A DNA stretch of 64,000 bases from positions 80,600,422-80,664,421 of the forward strand of contig CM061140.1 in NCBI GenBank assembly GCA_030789695.1, read 5' to 3'. Shown here piece by piece: positions 11,011-21,801 of this stretch. Made by a program: the position numbers and the translations under genes. The notes beneath the pieces are model-generated. The model did no database searches. It was not told the DNA's origin and was given only the letters and a program-made list of their open reading frames with translations. The stretch comes from Scilla litardierei. Taxonomy: Eukaryota > Streptophyta > Magnoliopsida > Asparagales > Asparagaceae. Every line of letters starts with the position of its first letter. Within the stretch, counting starts at the first letter, position 1.

Positions 11011-12430
11011 TCAGTTTGTAAGAGCATAGGCTAATGAATCAGTTTGGGTCTGTATCAGTATGTACATCAATATAGTTGAATTCGATTGAATATGTCTTCA
11101 GATTGGTTGTGCGCGTTAAACCATTGTCTATAAAATACCTTAGATGCTCAAAGCGAACACATGTTAAAGCGCACAACGACTCAAAGCGTCTACACCTGTC
11201 GTTTCTTGTTGTTCGCTATGAGCAATTATTTAAACCATTAAAAATTTGCTCATCGCGCACAACGGCCATAAATTTGTTTGTTCCTAGCTTTGTGCAATTA
11301 TGTTAGCGGCTATTAATTTTTCCAGCTCACCTCCCACCGGCCGGTCAAACATTCTTGAGAACTGCACATGTCTGGTATCAATCAGCTGTAGATTGACGTG
11401 CAGTCTTTTGTATATTCACGAGAACCCCTCCTGTAGCATGACGGGGTCTTCGATGGAGCCACACATTAACTCTAACATCGGTCGCATCCTCATAAATCAA
11501 TACAAATCGCTGCCATGCGTTGTGCGTTGTGCGCCTTGAGCAATTCCATTTTTCCATGCGTTTTGCGCGGTGAGCAATTCTGATTGTTAGTTTGTTACTC
11601 GATCCTGTATTATTTAGCACGGTGTGCGCGTCGAATAAAATGTTTTTAAAAGGATTAGTGGAGATTAGTATTGTTGGGAGTAATTTTCCAATTGGCATCA
11701 TTGTTGATCAAGGCGAAAAACCGTTTAGTTTCATTTTGATTGGTCCAATTCCCCTATATATTGGCAGACAAGGAGCCCTCATCTTCTCACAACTTCCTCT
11801 AATTTCTTATATCATCTTCTTTTTGCCCACACAACCTCCGTCTGGAAACAATAAGGTCTTCTTTTGTTTGAGCATGATGCATGAGGTAGAAATGGACGAG
11901 ATGGAGATGGATATGGGGTGTAAAGATGAGATGGTTTTCTACTGTTCGGGCCTGATGCTTGAGATAAAAATGGACGATAGAATTCAACCAGTACTTTTTT
12001 CACGCATTCACGTGGAACGGCCATCTCCTCTTTTACACTATCTTCTCCTCCATCCCCTTCATATTTGTACTATAGATCCTCTATTTATAACGAACCATGT
12101 GTCGGTGTTCACCACCTCTTGGCAATCGGAGTTCTTTTCGGTGTCTTTGAACCGTCGTCATACTTGACAGCCGGGTACAAGGACGCCTGCAATGACGACA
12201 CTCCTATAAGGGCTACGGTGGCAGATAGTTGGCAAACACGTCCATAAACTCAACGAAGATGGTCGCTTCGTTGCGTTAGTTAACGTCGTTGCATACTTAC
12301 GGCAACCGTAGGTAGGATAGGAGTGTCGTCATTGCAGGCGTTGTTGTAGGGTGAAGCACGCAGATCACGCCGACAATAGATCCGGTAAAAAGCACCTTCA
12401 TTGCAAACATCTTATGAAGACAATCATATG
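11010..12430 (+). repeat. Module fragments with motif pair and promoter-like cassette
   Basis: Contains the GTAAGAGCATAGGC module (11010), the palindromic motif pair 11208-11264, the CTGTAGCATGACGGGG block (11431) and a CCAAT-TATATA cassette at 11745-11760. An open frame of 191 codons (11592-12167) runs through these non-coding modules and resembles no family; I do not call it a gene. Confidence 0.5.
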
Positions 12431-12700
12431 TATCAGTTTGTAAAGAGCATGGGGTAATGAATATGTTTTGTTCTGTATCAGTATGTACATCCATATAGTT
12501 GAATGGCAGGGTCATTTTGAAAATGTCATCAATTGGAATATGTCTGAGATATAATCTAAAATTTTTCAATCAGTATACGAAGTCGATTGAATATGTAGCC
12601 GATTTAATCTAAAATGTCTTCAGATTGATTATGTATCAGAGATAATCTAAAAGTTTGCATGTAAACAAGTTAATTTTATCATAGACGGAATTTAACAACT
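12430..12700 (+). repeat. Decayed GTAAGAGCAT module
   Basis: Another copy of the module at 3499 and 9033, more diverged (GTAAAGAGCATGGGG). Nothing else is seen here. Confidence 0.5.
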
Positions 12701-12757
12701 TGCTTGGAGGGACATTTTCGCGTTCTTTACAATACGTCGATAAAGACGCCAGTGGTT

Positions 12758-13015
12758 GAATGCAGGCCGTTGGATGGCGAGCCGTTCCACTTTACTGTAA
12801 ACTGCATCAGGATGTGCGACGGGAGGTCGAGGAGTGGAAGGCAGGCCTTTGGATGGCGGTCGGGGGTTTCGTTCCAATTTACTATAACCTGCATCAGGAT
12901 GTGCGACGGGGCGTCAAGGAGTGGAAGGCATGCCGTTGGATGGCGGGCTGGGGTTTCGTTCCACTTCAGGATGTGCGACGGGAGGTCGATGAGTGGAAGG
13001 CAGACCGTTGGATGG
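12758..13015 (+). repeat. Tandem repeat, units 72-87 bp
   Basis: Units start near 12758, 12837, 12924 and 12996. Each contains CCGTTGGATGGCG (or close) and, in the first three, CAGGATGTGCGACGGG. The region is far more GC-rich than its surroundings, which produces open frames on both strands; none resembles a protein family. Confidence 0.75.
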
Positions 13016-13109
13016 CGGAGGGACCCGTTGTCTGGGAACGGTGGTGCCCAGTGGGGTGATTGGCATGGCGATGCCTTCACCGGTGATTTGGACCGACACC
13101 CCGCGGGCG

Positions 13110-13592
13110 GCGACGCCTCCACCGGAGGTGGAGGTTGTCACGGAGTAGGCGCTGGAGGGGAGGAGCGGTCCGCCCTAAGTCCCCTGGCGTTAGTTCTCCA
13201 AGGGAATTCGGGGAGTGGAAGGCTGGCCGCTCCATGTGTAAGACGAATAACTCGTCGGCGATCCGCCTGAGAAAGGAAGAATTCGTCGGGAAGGAGAGGT
13301 CCGGTATCAACGGAGGGCCTATCCAACGATCGGGCCAACGGGAGGTTTCGGCGACGCCGCCCCCGGAGGTGGAGGTCGTCACGGAGTAGGCGTTGGAGGG
13401 GAGGAGCGGTCCGCCCTAAGTCCCCTGGTGTAAGTTCTACAAGGGAAGTCGGGGAGTGGAAGACGGGCCGCTCCATGTGTAAGAGTAATAACTCGATGGC
13501 GATCCGCCTGTAAGAGGAAGAATTCGTCGGGAAGGAGAGGTCCGGTATCAAAGGAGGGCCTATCCAACGATCGGGCCAACGGGAGGTTTCTT
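13110..13592 (+). repeat. Two 241-bp tandem repeat units
   Basis: Units at about 13110-13350 and 13351-13592 share CCGGAGGTGGAGG, CACGGAGTAGGCG, GTCCGCCCTAAGTCCCC and GATCGGGCCAACGGGAGG at a constant 241-base offset. High GC content and frames on both strands, without codon-level conservation that I can see. Origin unknown; possibly fragments of a GC-rich gene or LTR. Confidence 0.8.
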
Positions 13593-13716
13593 TTGAGAGG
13601 GGAGGAGTGTCTAGAGGCAAATCGTCCCAACACCCTGGGATTGTGAGGAGAGATCGAATACGGGGGCTTTTCTTTCTTTGCATGTCTCAGCGTTGAGCAA
13701 TTAAGTAAGCGGCTAC

Positions 13717-13957
13717 AAAACCACTCATACCTCAGAATTACTCACCGCACATAACCACTCAATCTCAGAATAAGCTCACCACACAAAACCCACTCAAAAC
13801 TCAGAATTGATCATCGCACAAATCCACTCAAAACTCAAAATTGCTTATCGCACAGAACCACTCAAATTCAGAAGTGCTCACCGCACACAACCTCTCAAAA
13901 ATTAGAATTGCTCAGCGCACAAAACCACTCAAACCTCAGAATTGCTCACCACACACA
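13717..13957 (+). repeat. 34-bp minisatellite, about seven units (forward)
   Basis: About seven units of roughly 34 bases following the pattern ACCACTCAAA..CAGAATTGCTCACCGCACACA. It is the reverse complement of the exact 34-bp array at 33316-33556. The unit contains a diverged form of the GCTCACCGCGCACAAC motif, so this is a tandemised version of the motif found across the window. Confidence 0.85.
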
Positions 13958-14189
13958 ACCAATTTTGTCGCAGTGAGGGTGAACTGCCACAAAGTTCTCC
14001 ACTGGGTCACAATTTCTCTTGCTTTTGAGGACATTTGTGTCATTTTTCGGGTCAAAGGTCTCCCTGAGAGCTTTCAAATCGCTCCAGCTACATCAATTCT
14101 CTCCCATCGCAATTAACGTCTCTTCATCTCTCTGACATCAATCCGCTGTAGATGAGCAGTCTTTTGTATATTCACGAGAACCCCTCTGT

Positions 14190-14680
14190 AGCATGACGGG
14201 GTCTTCGATGTAGCCACACATTAACTCTACTTCTTCTCATCAATACAATTCGCTGTCATGCGTTCTGCGTTTTGCGCATTGAGCAATTCTCGTTTTCTAA
14301 ACGTTCTGCGCGGTGAGCAATAATGATAGTTACTTGCCTCTGTATTATTTAGCCCGGTGTGCACGGCGAATATATTGTATTAAAAAATCTTAGTGGAGAG
14401 TAGTATTGTTGAGTGTAATTTTCCTATTATGTGATCAAGGCGAAAAACCGTAGGGTTTCATGGTTTTGCGCGGAGAGTAATTAACCTATTTTTTTCCACA
14501 TTCTAAAATAATTTAGGGAGCCCCTTTGGAGATGCTCTAAATGTTGATTCCCGAGATCCATTGCATTACTGTAGGATCATGGACTTTTTATACGCTTCAT
14601 TATGATTGGTCCAATTTCCCCTATAAATGGCGGACAACGAGCACTCATCTTCTCTAAACTTCGTCTACTTTCTTCTATCA
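14190..14680 (+). repeat. CTGTAGCATGACGGGG to CCAAT-TATA module copy
   Basis: Follows the order of 4311-4850: a block starting at 14190, the TTAGCCCGG block at 14350, and a CCAAT-TATAAAT cassette at 14609-14628. There are internal deletions relative to the 4-kb copy. Confidence 0.6.
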
Positions 14681-14693
14681 TCATCTTCTTTAT

Positions 14694-15020
14694 TTGCCCA
14701 CACAACCTCCGTATGGAAACAATAAGTCCTTCAGCTGTTCGTGCATGCTTGATATAGATATGGACGATAGCATTCATCCAGTACTCTTTTCACGTAAAGG
14801 TAAATGGTTCATGTTGGAAACTTATGCAACGAAGGGCTATCGTCCATTTATAATCAAGCATCCCCGACAATGCTGGGGGGGTGTTGCAACTGCGTTGAGA
14901 AAATTTTTCCCAAACAACACTATGAAAAATGTGTACGATGATCATACCATATTCTTTTGGGGTGATATTGGTTATGATGTCTCTCATGTTTCAGGAAAGC
15001 TGCTGGGGGTTGTACCATGA
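14694..15020 (+). CDS. Unrecognised 108-codon open frame, possibly a captured fragment
   Basis: The frame lies directly downstream of a CCAAT-TATA cassette (TATAAAT 14622-14628). Its middle reads GKWFMLETYATKGYRPFIIK and its end is rich in aromatic residues. Degraded relatives appear at 2945-3065 and 11965-12010, showing that the coding-like stretch travels with the modules. The N-terminal part overlaps the single-arm site of the small palindrome. I do not recognise a family. It may be a captured exon or chance; the absence of stops and its repeated presence favour a captured exon. Confidence 0.3.
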   Translation: MPTQPPYGNNKSFSCSCMLDIDMDDSIHPVLFSRKGKWFMLETYATKGYRPFIIKHPRQCWGGVATALRKFFPNNTMKNVYDDHTIFFWGDIGYDVSHVSGKLLGVVP

Positions 15021-15680
15021 TAGATTGTTATTCCCTCCTATTATGAATTGTGGCTATGTATTTGTTTTGCGTGTCTTGCTATACACTCCATATCCATCTC
15101 CATCTCCTCTTTATACACTCCATCTCCTCCATCAAACCCTTCATCGTTTCACTATACATCATCTTTCACGCACAGACACTCCATCCTATCCTTTCCGATC
15201 TCTTACACTCCCAAACACAACTTCTTATGCAACCCTGTGTTGTTTTACATCTTCTCCGGTAACGGAGTTCCAATCGGTGTCTTTTGTCCTGACTTCATGT
15301 TACAATTCACTATACATCATCTGCCGACTTTCCAATTCACGGCGTCTCCTACAAAGGACAAAGTTCCACGTCATTGCAAACATCTGGTATGACAATCATC
15401 TTGAGCAGATCAGGGCAGAAATTCGGCAAGTGCAACGTAGATGTGGAGCGCATTGCCCGTGTCGTACATCGCCACAGGGGAATCGGGGTTCCAGGTGTGG
15501 TGTTTGACACGGCTACATACTTGACTGCAGGTTACATCGACGCGACTCTCATATCCAACTATCCAAGGACGTTAATAAACGCAACGAAGATGTGCGCCCG
15601 ATGAACTCGCGGAAGTTGAAGGGGGAAACACGCAGATCACGCGCCACTTCATTGCAAACATCTGTGAAGACACTCAAATG
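15021..15680 (+). repeat. Module fragments, no gene
   Basis: CT-rich leader-like sequence (15080-15250) resembles 3120-3235. Positions 15480-15640 resemble 3300-3480 and 8815-9010 (shared GACTGCAGGTTACA). Open frames here overlap on three frames and have low complexity; none is called. Confidence 0.45.
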
Positions 15681-15682
15681 TA

Positions 15683-16990
15683 TCAGTTTGTAAGAGTAAA
15701 GGGATATGTATCTGTTTGGATCTGTATCTGTACGTACTTCAGTATGTTAGAATGGGTTGGCCATTTTGGAATGGTCACCGTTTGAATATGTATCAACGTT
15801 AATCTAAAGGTTTGCATGCAGTTACTGAATCAGATTGACTAGGTAAAGTTTCTAAGCGAAGTTTGACTGTTGGCATATTGCGGAATCACAATTTTAGTAT
15901 GATGAAAATAGGAGTGTGAATGATTGACCGTGGGAACAAAAATTACAGCATCCAACAAATATGCTCAAAGCGCACAACGGGCAAAATTAGTCCGTGCGGG
16001 GCGCGTTGAGCAAATGGGCTATCGTCGCAACTTTGCTCAATGCGCACACCGGGCATAAGGCTACTAGGTGTGCGTGTGTTTAACAATTGTTGATAAACTA
16101 CCTTCTATATGCTCAATAAGCGAACCACCGGCTTTCCTTTTTTCCCGTTGTGCGCGTTGTTTTGCCCGTTGTGCGCGTAATTTTTGCCCATTGTGCGCGT
16201 TGTTTTCCCGTTGTGCTCGTAATTTTGCCCGAGCCTAAGGGCATTATTTTGCCCGTTGTGCACGTTGGGCTATTTTTTAGTGGCTACAGTTTATCCCAAC
16301 GCGCAAAACTTAGGCAGTCATTAATCATTATAGAGCAGAACATCCGGCTGGTAGCAATCCGCTGTATATTAACGATCCCTGCTCTGTATGTTCACCAACA
16401 CTGATCTGCAGACTCGAGGAGTCTCTTAGACTATTAGTAAGACCAAAGGTTCCAATATATCGCCGTTGTGCGCTGTGAGCATTTCTGTTAACCATTAAAA
16501 ATTTGCCCGGTGCGAGCAGCAATAAATGTGGATATATCAGCAAATTTTATTGAGTGGACGAGGAGTTTTTTTTCGCACTAACAAAATTGCTCACCGCGCA
16601 CAACCGGCCAAAATTATTTGTTCTGATCGTGGTGAATGGTGAGCAATTGTAGTAACCACTAACAAATTGGCTAATAAAGGCGCTCAACGGGCAAAACTTA
16701 TCAATGTGAGTTTGTGGTAAGCAATTTTGTCAGACAATAACATATATGATACAATAACCCTACTCTCACTTGGAGTATTGGACACACTAACAATGACACA
16801 TTCTCATCGCATAACAATTTGGAACACAGGTTGATGTTATTAAAAATACCCAGAGCGCAAAACCGGCACTAATATTGCCAGATCTGCGCGTTGAGCAATT
16901 TGGTAGGTAAAGACATAATTACTCAAAGCGCAAAACGGGCAATATTACTGCAGTGTTGCGCTAGGTGTAATTGGTATGATACACAACATC
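15683..16990. repeat. Module and motif cluster upstream (3' side) of copy A
   Basis: A diverged GTAAGAG module is followed by closely packed motif sites in both orientations between 15960 and 16950, including a run of CCCGTTGTGCGCGT repeats at 16140-16265. This cluster lies just beyond the 3' end of the copy A zinc-finger/OTU gene, whose coding strand is minus. Confidence 0.65.
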
Positions 16991-17112
16991 AATTCATACC
17001 GATGATGACATTTGCACATTTCGGAAGCCATGATAAAATTTCATCCGCCAAAGTGGTCCATTTTTATACCAAAAAAACTTATTACATTGATAAACATTTT
17101 ATCTTACAGATA

Positions 17113-19362
17113 CTAAAAAGCATCAGCGGTAGCAATATTCGTACCTTTTACCCTATCAACGAATGACTGCATCCTCTGCTCGTAACCAGCCGGCCATCCA
17201 TCGGCCACAGGGTCATGCGATCTTGTCCACACAACTGAACTCGGAGGGACGTCACCTGTTGGGTGAAGTTGAAGGATAAAAAAGTGATTTCTGCTCACAT
17301 AACCCAACGTTATGTGGAGTCTGGAGGCTCGGTTTACTGGAGGACTTCTCAATGGAAAAAATGTCACACACATATCATTTGAAATCAAATGTACTACACA
17401 GTTGTAGCATGAGGCAATGACATGTCCCATGTCTGGCATCTGCATCCAATTTCCCCGTCCTGCAACTTTATTAGTAATAAAATAGTTCACTGCCTTCAAA
17501 TTATTATTATATGAAACCTCACTCAGAACACGCCTGTACAAGCCGCTGTATGTCCGCATCTCACGGAGCAAATCAGCTCTGACAGTCCGCCAATCGGACT
17601 CTTTCAAGCCCAACTGAACTGCCACAGCCCTGTACCCACAGTTGCCATCTGCATCCACGTTTACGCCGCCCGCCATGAGGGGTTGTAGCGTTTCATGAAA
17701 ATCCAAATAATATGGTATGAGGAAGTTGGCAGGCAAATCATCAACATAATCATCAGGTGGAAACGAAGGTTTCGGCTTCTTTATTTGAAGTTTCGGACGC
17801 CTACTACTTTCCTTCGAAGGCCGCCTCTTCCATTTAGGCTTCTCCTTCGCCGCCGCTGTATGCTCCGCAATTGAATGCAACCGTGGAGCCTTAACAGGCT
17901 TCCTCCTAACTGTAGGCTTCTCCGTCACATCCGAAAAATGATCAGAAATCTCATCAACCAGGGGAGAAAGTTGTTTAAGCATGCCATCCATCTCCTCGTG
18001 CTCATAAAAATACGAGGCCACAGCCGTCTCCTCCTCCCTCCCAGCAGTCTGAGCATCCACATTATGATCCCCTGTCTCCACCGTCGCCCCTAACTCCAAC
18101 GTAAGCTCAGCTTGCATCAACCTAGCATCCTCTATCTTCTCATCCTCCACATCCTCCATATTCGCCTCATCCTCCTGCGGCTCCTCATTCTCCCCAGCTG
18201 CATTCTCCCCCTCATCCATCTCATCAGTCTGGTCAGCCACATTACGTTCCACCGTCGCCGCCGTATCCACCAACTTCCCAGTATGCTCCTCAGCAATCAA
18301 ATCAGTAGCCACTTCCTTATCATCATCCTCCTCGTTCGCCTTCTCCTCATACACCTTCGGCTCCACAGTCTCAGTCGCTGCATTATCCTCCACCAGTACC
18401 TCCTCAGCATTCTGCACCTCCACGTTAAGGGCAACCGTCTCCTCCGTCTCCACCATCTCCCCAATAACATAATCATCTACAGTCAACTCAGCAGCCACTG
18501 CATTCTCAGCCTCATCATCCCCATAAACATCATGCACACTCGGCTCCACATTCTCATCCGCTGCATTAACCTCATCCTCCTCCGCAGCATTATGCTCCTG
18601 CCCACTAAGAGCCAACTTCTCAGCAGCCGGCTCCATCGCATTACGATCCACCACATCATCCTGCCAATAAGCAGCCAATGCAGTCGCCTCCTCAGCCTCA
18701 TCCACCTTCTCCTCATCTCCCTTCTGCTCCTCCTCAACATTATCCACATGCACCACAAGCTCATCACCCACAATTCTACACGGTGATGCTAACTCCTTCA
18801 ACTTGTTTACCATACCCACACTCTGCCCCCTTAGTAATCGGGAACGTGCATTATAAATTGATTTGATTGGTGTTTCATTGAAGGATTTAGTTTCCTTCAG
18901 GCCTTTCAAATTTGCTGACGGCGGCACCTTTCTATTTGCCAAGTCTCGCAATGCTTCCACCTCTTTTCACTGCAACACCCCGTCGTCGGAATGGCCCGCG
19001 ACATAATTAGCAGCTTGATGGTTGTGCCTGCCATCAACGACCGTTAAAATCCACTCACCGCCATCGCCCACCTCATTACCACGCAATTTGAACGGGCATC
19101 CACACTTGTTGGTTCTAACTGGCCGGTTGCTCTTTCGTACTGGTCGGTGTCCCCTGTAGTTCCCGCTTCTTGCACATGCATAGTAGGCAGCGGGAGTCCT
19201 ATTGGACGATTTATTCATACTCGACGCACTGGTAACAATCACATGCCCCTGTTGTCGTCCGACGCTCTTTATCCACTGAAAGAGTTCGTCTCTACTTTTA
19301 AAACGTTGAAGCGTTGTAAATTCGGCTGTATAATCCATATACACATGTATCAAACAATTCAT
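17113..19362 (-). pseudogene. Copy A: zinc finger-acidic linker-OTU protease, one in-frame stop
   Basis: The minus frame runs 750 codons with one TGA at 18967-18969; both relatives have Gly there, so I treat it as a nonsense mutation. The first 131 codons carry a WRKY-GCM1/FAR1-type finger (KCGCPFKLRG then WILTVVDGRHNHQ). A helix-like stretch follows (RDLANRKV, IYNARSRL), as in MULE proteins. Where those have the transposase domain, this copy has about 300 residues of acidic, Ala/Glu/Val-rich linker, then a Lys/Arg patch and a C-terminal OTU domain: VDADGNCGYRA gives Asp and Cys (Cys codon near 17640) and SRNHFF the His (17284-17286). OTU proteases cleave ubiquitin-type linkages; the cellular role here is unknown. 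The start MNCLI is shared with copy B. Confidence 0.75.
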
Positions 19363-19689
19363 ACAACTAATTGGACCGGGAACCGAACATTAGTTACATT
19401 ATTGACGTAAAGAAAAATCAATATTACCTCCGAATTTTTTAGCATCTCCATCAATCTCAACTGTATCTGCAGGCAATTATAAACCAAAAATTTCGCCTCC
19501 TCTTTCTACACATTGTAATTGTAACAAGGATATCAAATAAAATGTACTTAACATTGTATACTTACCAAATCGCGATTTCGACAAATTTAGGTCGAAAACC
19601 CCTAAATCGATTGCTCTCGCTTCACCGATTTGTTTGAACGCAGTAGTTGCCACTGTGATGTAAATGTCGAGCCCAGTAATAAAAATCAA

Positions 19690-20055
19690 ATCTTTGGAAT
19701 TTCCGTCTGTGCGCCTTGAGCAATCTACGAAAAACTGGCCGTTTGATATTCCGCCTTGAGTAATCTGTGGAAGGTTATGGCTGTGAGCGGTGAGCAGAAT
19801 TTATCAAGGGATGAAAGAGGGTCCAAACGGGTCAAAACGGGTAAAAATTTTAACCCGTTGCGCGCTTCGAGTAAATTCGGTGGTTTAGTTGGCAAATTTT
19901 ACTCAGCGCGCACAACGGTTATATTTTAGCACGATTCGAACCGTGTTGCGCGCTGAGTAATATTACATGGATTGTCAGGCTTGACATTAGTAACGGTAAT
20001 CGTTATTAATCGCGACGCTGAGAACGATTTTGACCGCGGTGCGCGCTGAGGAGAT
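19690..20055. promoter_or_regulatory. Motif-rich region upstream of copy A
   Basis: Contains diverged and good motif sites (TTGCGCGCTTCGAGTAAATT, ACTCAGCGCGCACAACGG, GTTGCGCGCTGAGTAA). The layout matches 33050-33240 upstream of copy B, including the doublet AACGGGTCAAAACGGG here and its relative TACCGGGTCATATCGGG there. Shared promoter-side sequence shows that A and B are duplicated as a whole unit. A regulatory role is inferred. Confidence 0.55.
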
Positions 20056-20452
20056 CTAAATTTTGTTTTTAATATTTATTCTATTGGATTCCTCATATTC
20101 TTATGCCGATGTTAACAACATTATTGATACGTATAAAATAATATAATACCCACGTGATAACTATCATTAGTTGTATTAATTAACACCCTTAAGAAAATCT
20201 GGATAGATTGCGTGTGTTATTAAGCATTCAAAATCCAGTATATATCAGTTTGTACCCGTTCACCAAAAAGTTAGTAAGAGGCAAACTTGATTAGTAGGTC
20301 TATCGTTGAGCATAACTTATAGATACCATACACCAAAGCACGGCATACAGATGATAACATTTGCACATTTAGGCAGACATGATAAAATTTCATGCTACCA
20401 ATCTGTCAATATGAAATAAACAATCCACAGTAAAATGATACAACGTTTTATC
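20056..20452. other. Intergenic, 3' flank of copy B
   Basis: AT-rich. Positions 20345-20400 match 17000-17045 in the 3' flank of copy A (shared GACATTTGCACATTT-like text followed by CATGATAAAATTTCAT). This supports duplication including 3' untranslated sequence. No further feature is seen. Confidence 0.5.
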
Positions 20453-21291
20453 CTACAATATTTCAATAACGTCAACGGTTGCAATATCGTGCCCAAATAC
20501 TATTGACTGGAATTGATGCATCCTATCCTCATAAGCAGCCGGCCATCCGGCTGACACATCGGAACGGTATCTTAGCCACATACTTGAAGTCAGAGGGACA
20601 GGACCATATGGGGCAAGTTTAACAATAACGAAGTGATTATTGTTCACATGACCCAACGTTATGTGGCGTCTGGATGATAGGGGTACTGGAGGAGTTCTTA
20701 AAGGAAAATATGTCACACACTGATGAGGTGCAAGAATATGTACTACACATTCGTAGCATGAGGCAATGACATGTGCCATTTCTGGCATCTGCATCCACCA
20801 TTTAGCTTTTGGACGGTCTAACAAATGGCCCAGTGCCACTACATTCTTTTTAAATTCCACGGCACCCATAAGTTGCCGGTACAAGCCGTCGTGGTTCTGC
20901 ATCTCTTCTCGCAAGTCATATTTCACCTGCCTCCATTCGTCCTCACCCAGTCCCAACTGAGCTGCCATAGCCCTATACCCACAGGTTCCGTCTGCTTTCA
21001 CATCTACGACATGCACTATAAGGGGTCGTAGACACTCAGGAAAAGCGTTCCAATATGGTATTATTATGTCGGCAGCCAAGTCCTCGTCACTATCATCATG
21101 TGAAATTGATTGTTTCGGCTTCTTTATTGTACGTTTCCACAACGGTCTACTTCTTCCCTTACCCGGCTTACACGTCAATGTAGACGTATCCGTTATCTCA
21201 GCATGCTGCTTAGCAATCTCCGCTACCAGGGTAGAAATTTGAAGATGTAGAACCTCATGCTCCTTCTCAAAGGCCTTAGCCACTGCATTCT
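20453..21291 (-). pseudogene. Copy B, 3' part: OTU protease domain
   Basis: This is the C-terminal half of a second zinc-finger/OTU gene; the 5' half lies at 31988-32774, beyond the inserted gypsy element. From the break it reads AVAKAFEKEHEVLHLQIS (coiled-coil-like), then a Lys-rich patch and the OTU domain with VKADGTCGYRA (Cys codon 20991-20993) and NNNHFVIV (His 20634-20636), so the protease Asp, Cys and His are kept. The domain is close in length and sequence to copies A and C. The frame continues upstream into the gypsy LTR only by chance. Before the insertion the frame would have been continuous across the ATTCT target site. Confidence 0.8.
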
Positions 21292-21700
21292 TGTAACGGT
21301 CGGTTTCCGATCGTAAGTTCTTCGTGCACGTGTGCTTGACCGTGCACGTATTTATTTTAGAATTTGTTTGTTTCCAAACCATATCGTGTGATATGTCGTT
21401 GTGACCCTCTCTGAGAGTACTACATTTTTCGTGTTGACTTGCAACGTCAATTCACGGGCCGTTCGCCCACGATTGGACCTTTTCTGAGAACACGTCGCGT
21501 ATCGCACTTTTGACTTGAGGCGTTTTTAATTTTTAATTTCATTTCTCGTCATCGAAATTGTAATCCGTCTCTTCTGACTTCTTGCTCTCGTCGCTCCGGT
21601 CACCCCGGTATTTTTCTTATAATTTTTGGGCACCGTTTGACTCTTGTGCACTAGTAGAGCCCGTTAATTACGAGAATACCCCTATCTAATTAAACCTATT

Positions 21701-21801
21701 AAACCCTAGTTTAACCCTAAACCTAGCTAGTAGCAAACCCCCCTCACGTGTGACATCACCCCTTAGTCACGTGGGCCCCGTTCTATAAAGAAAAAACCCT
21801 A
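21701..21801 (+). promoter_or_regulatory. LTR core promoter with telo-box, G-box and site II motifs
   Basis: AAACCCTA at 21701-21708 and 21794-21801 (telo-box), CACGTG at 21745-21750 and 21768-21773 (G-box), TGGGCC at 21772-21777 (site II) and TATAAA at 21784-21789. The same set occurs in the 3' LTR with TATAAA at 29562-29567. Transcription would start about 25-35 bases after the TATA, leaving a leader of over 2 kb in the LTR. Confidence 0.65.

Noticed and set aside
11592..12167. 191-codon frame as a gene
   Set aside because: It crosses several non-coding module boundaries that are present without the frame elsewhere.
12704..13683. Several overlapping frames of 75-188 codons on both strands
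   Set aside because: They come from GC-rich tandem repeats with few stops in any frame; no protein family and no consistent start.
18112..18786. 224-codon Leu/Ile-rich frame on the plus strand
   Set aside because: It is the antisense reading of the acidic GAG/GAT-rich linker of copy A; composition is explained by that.
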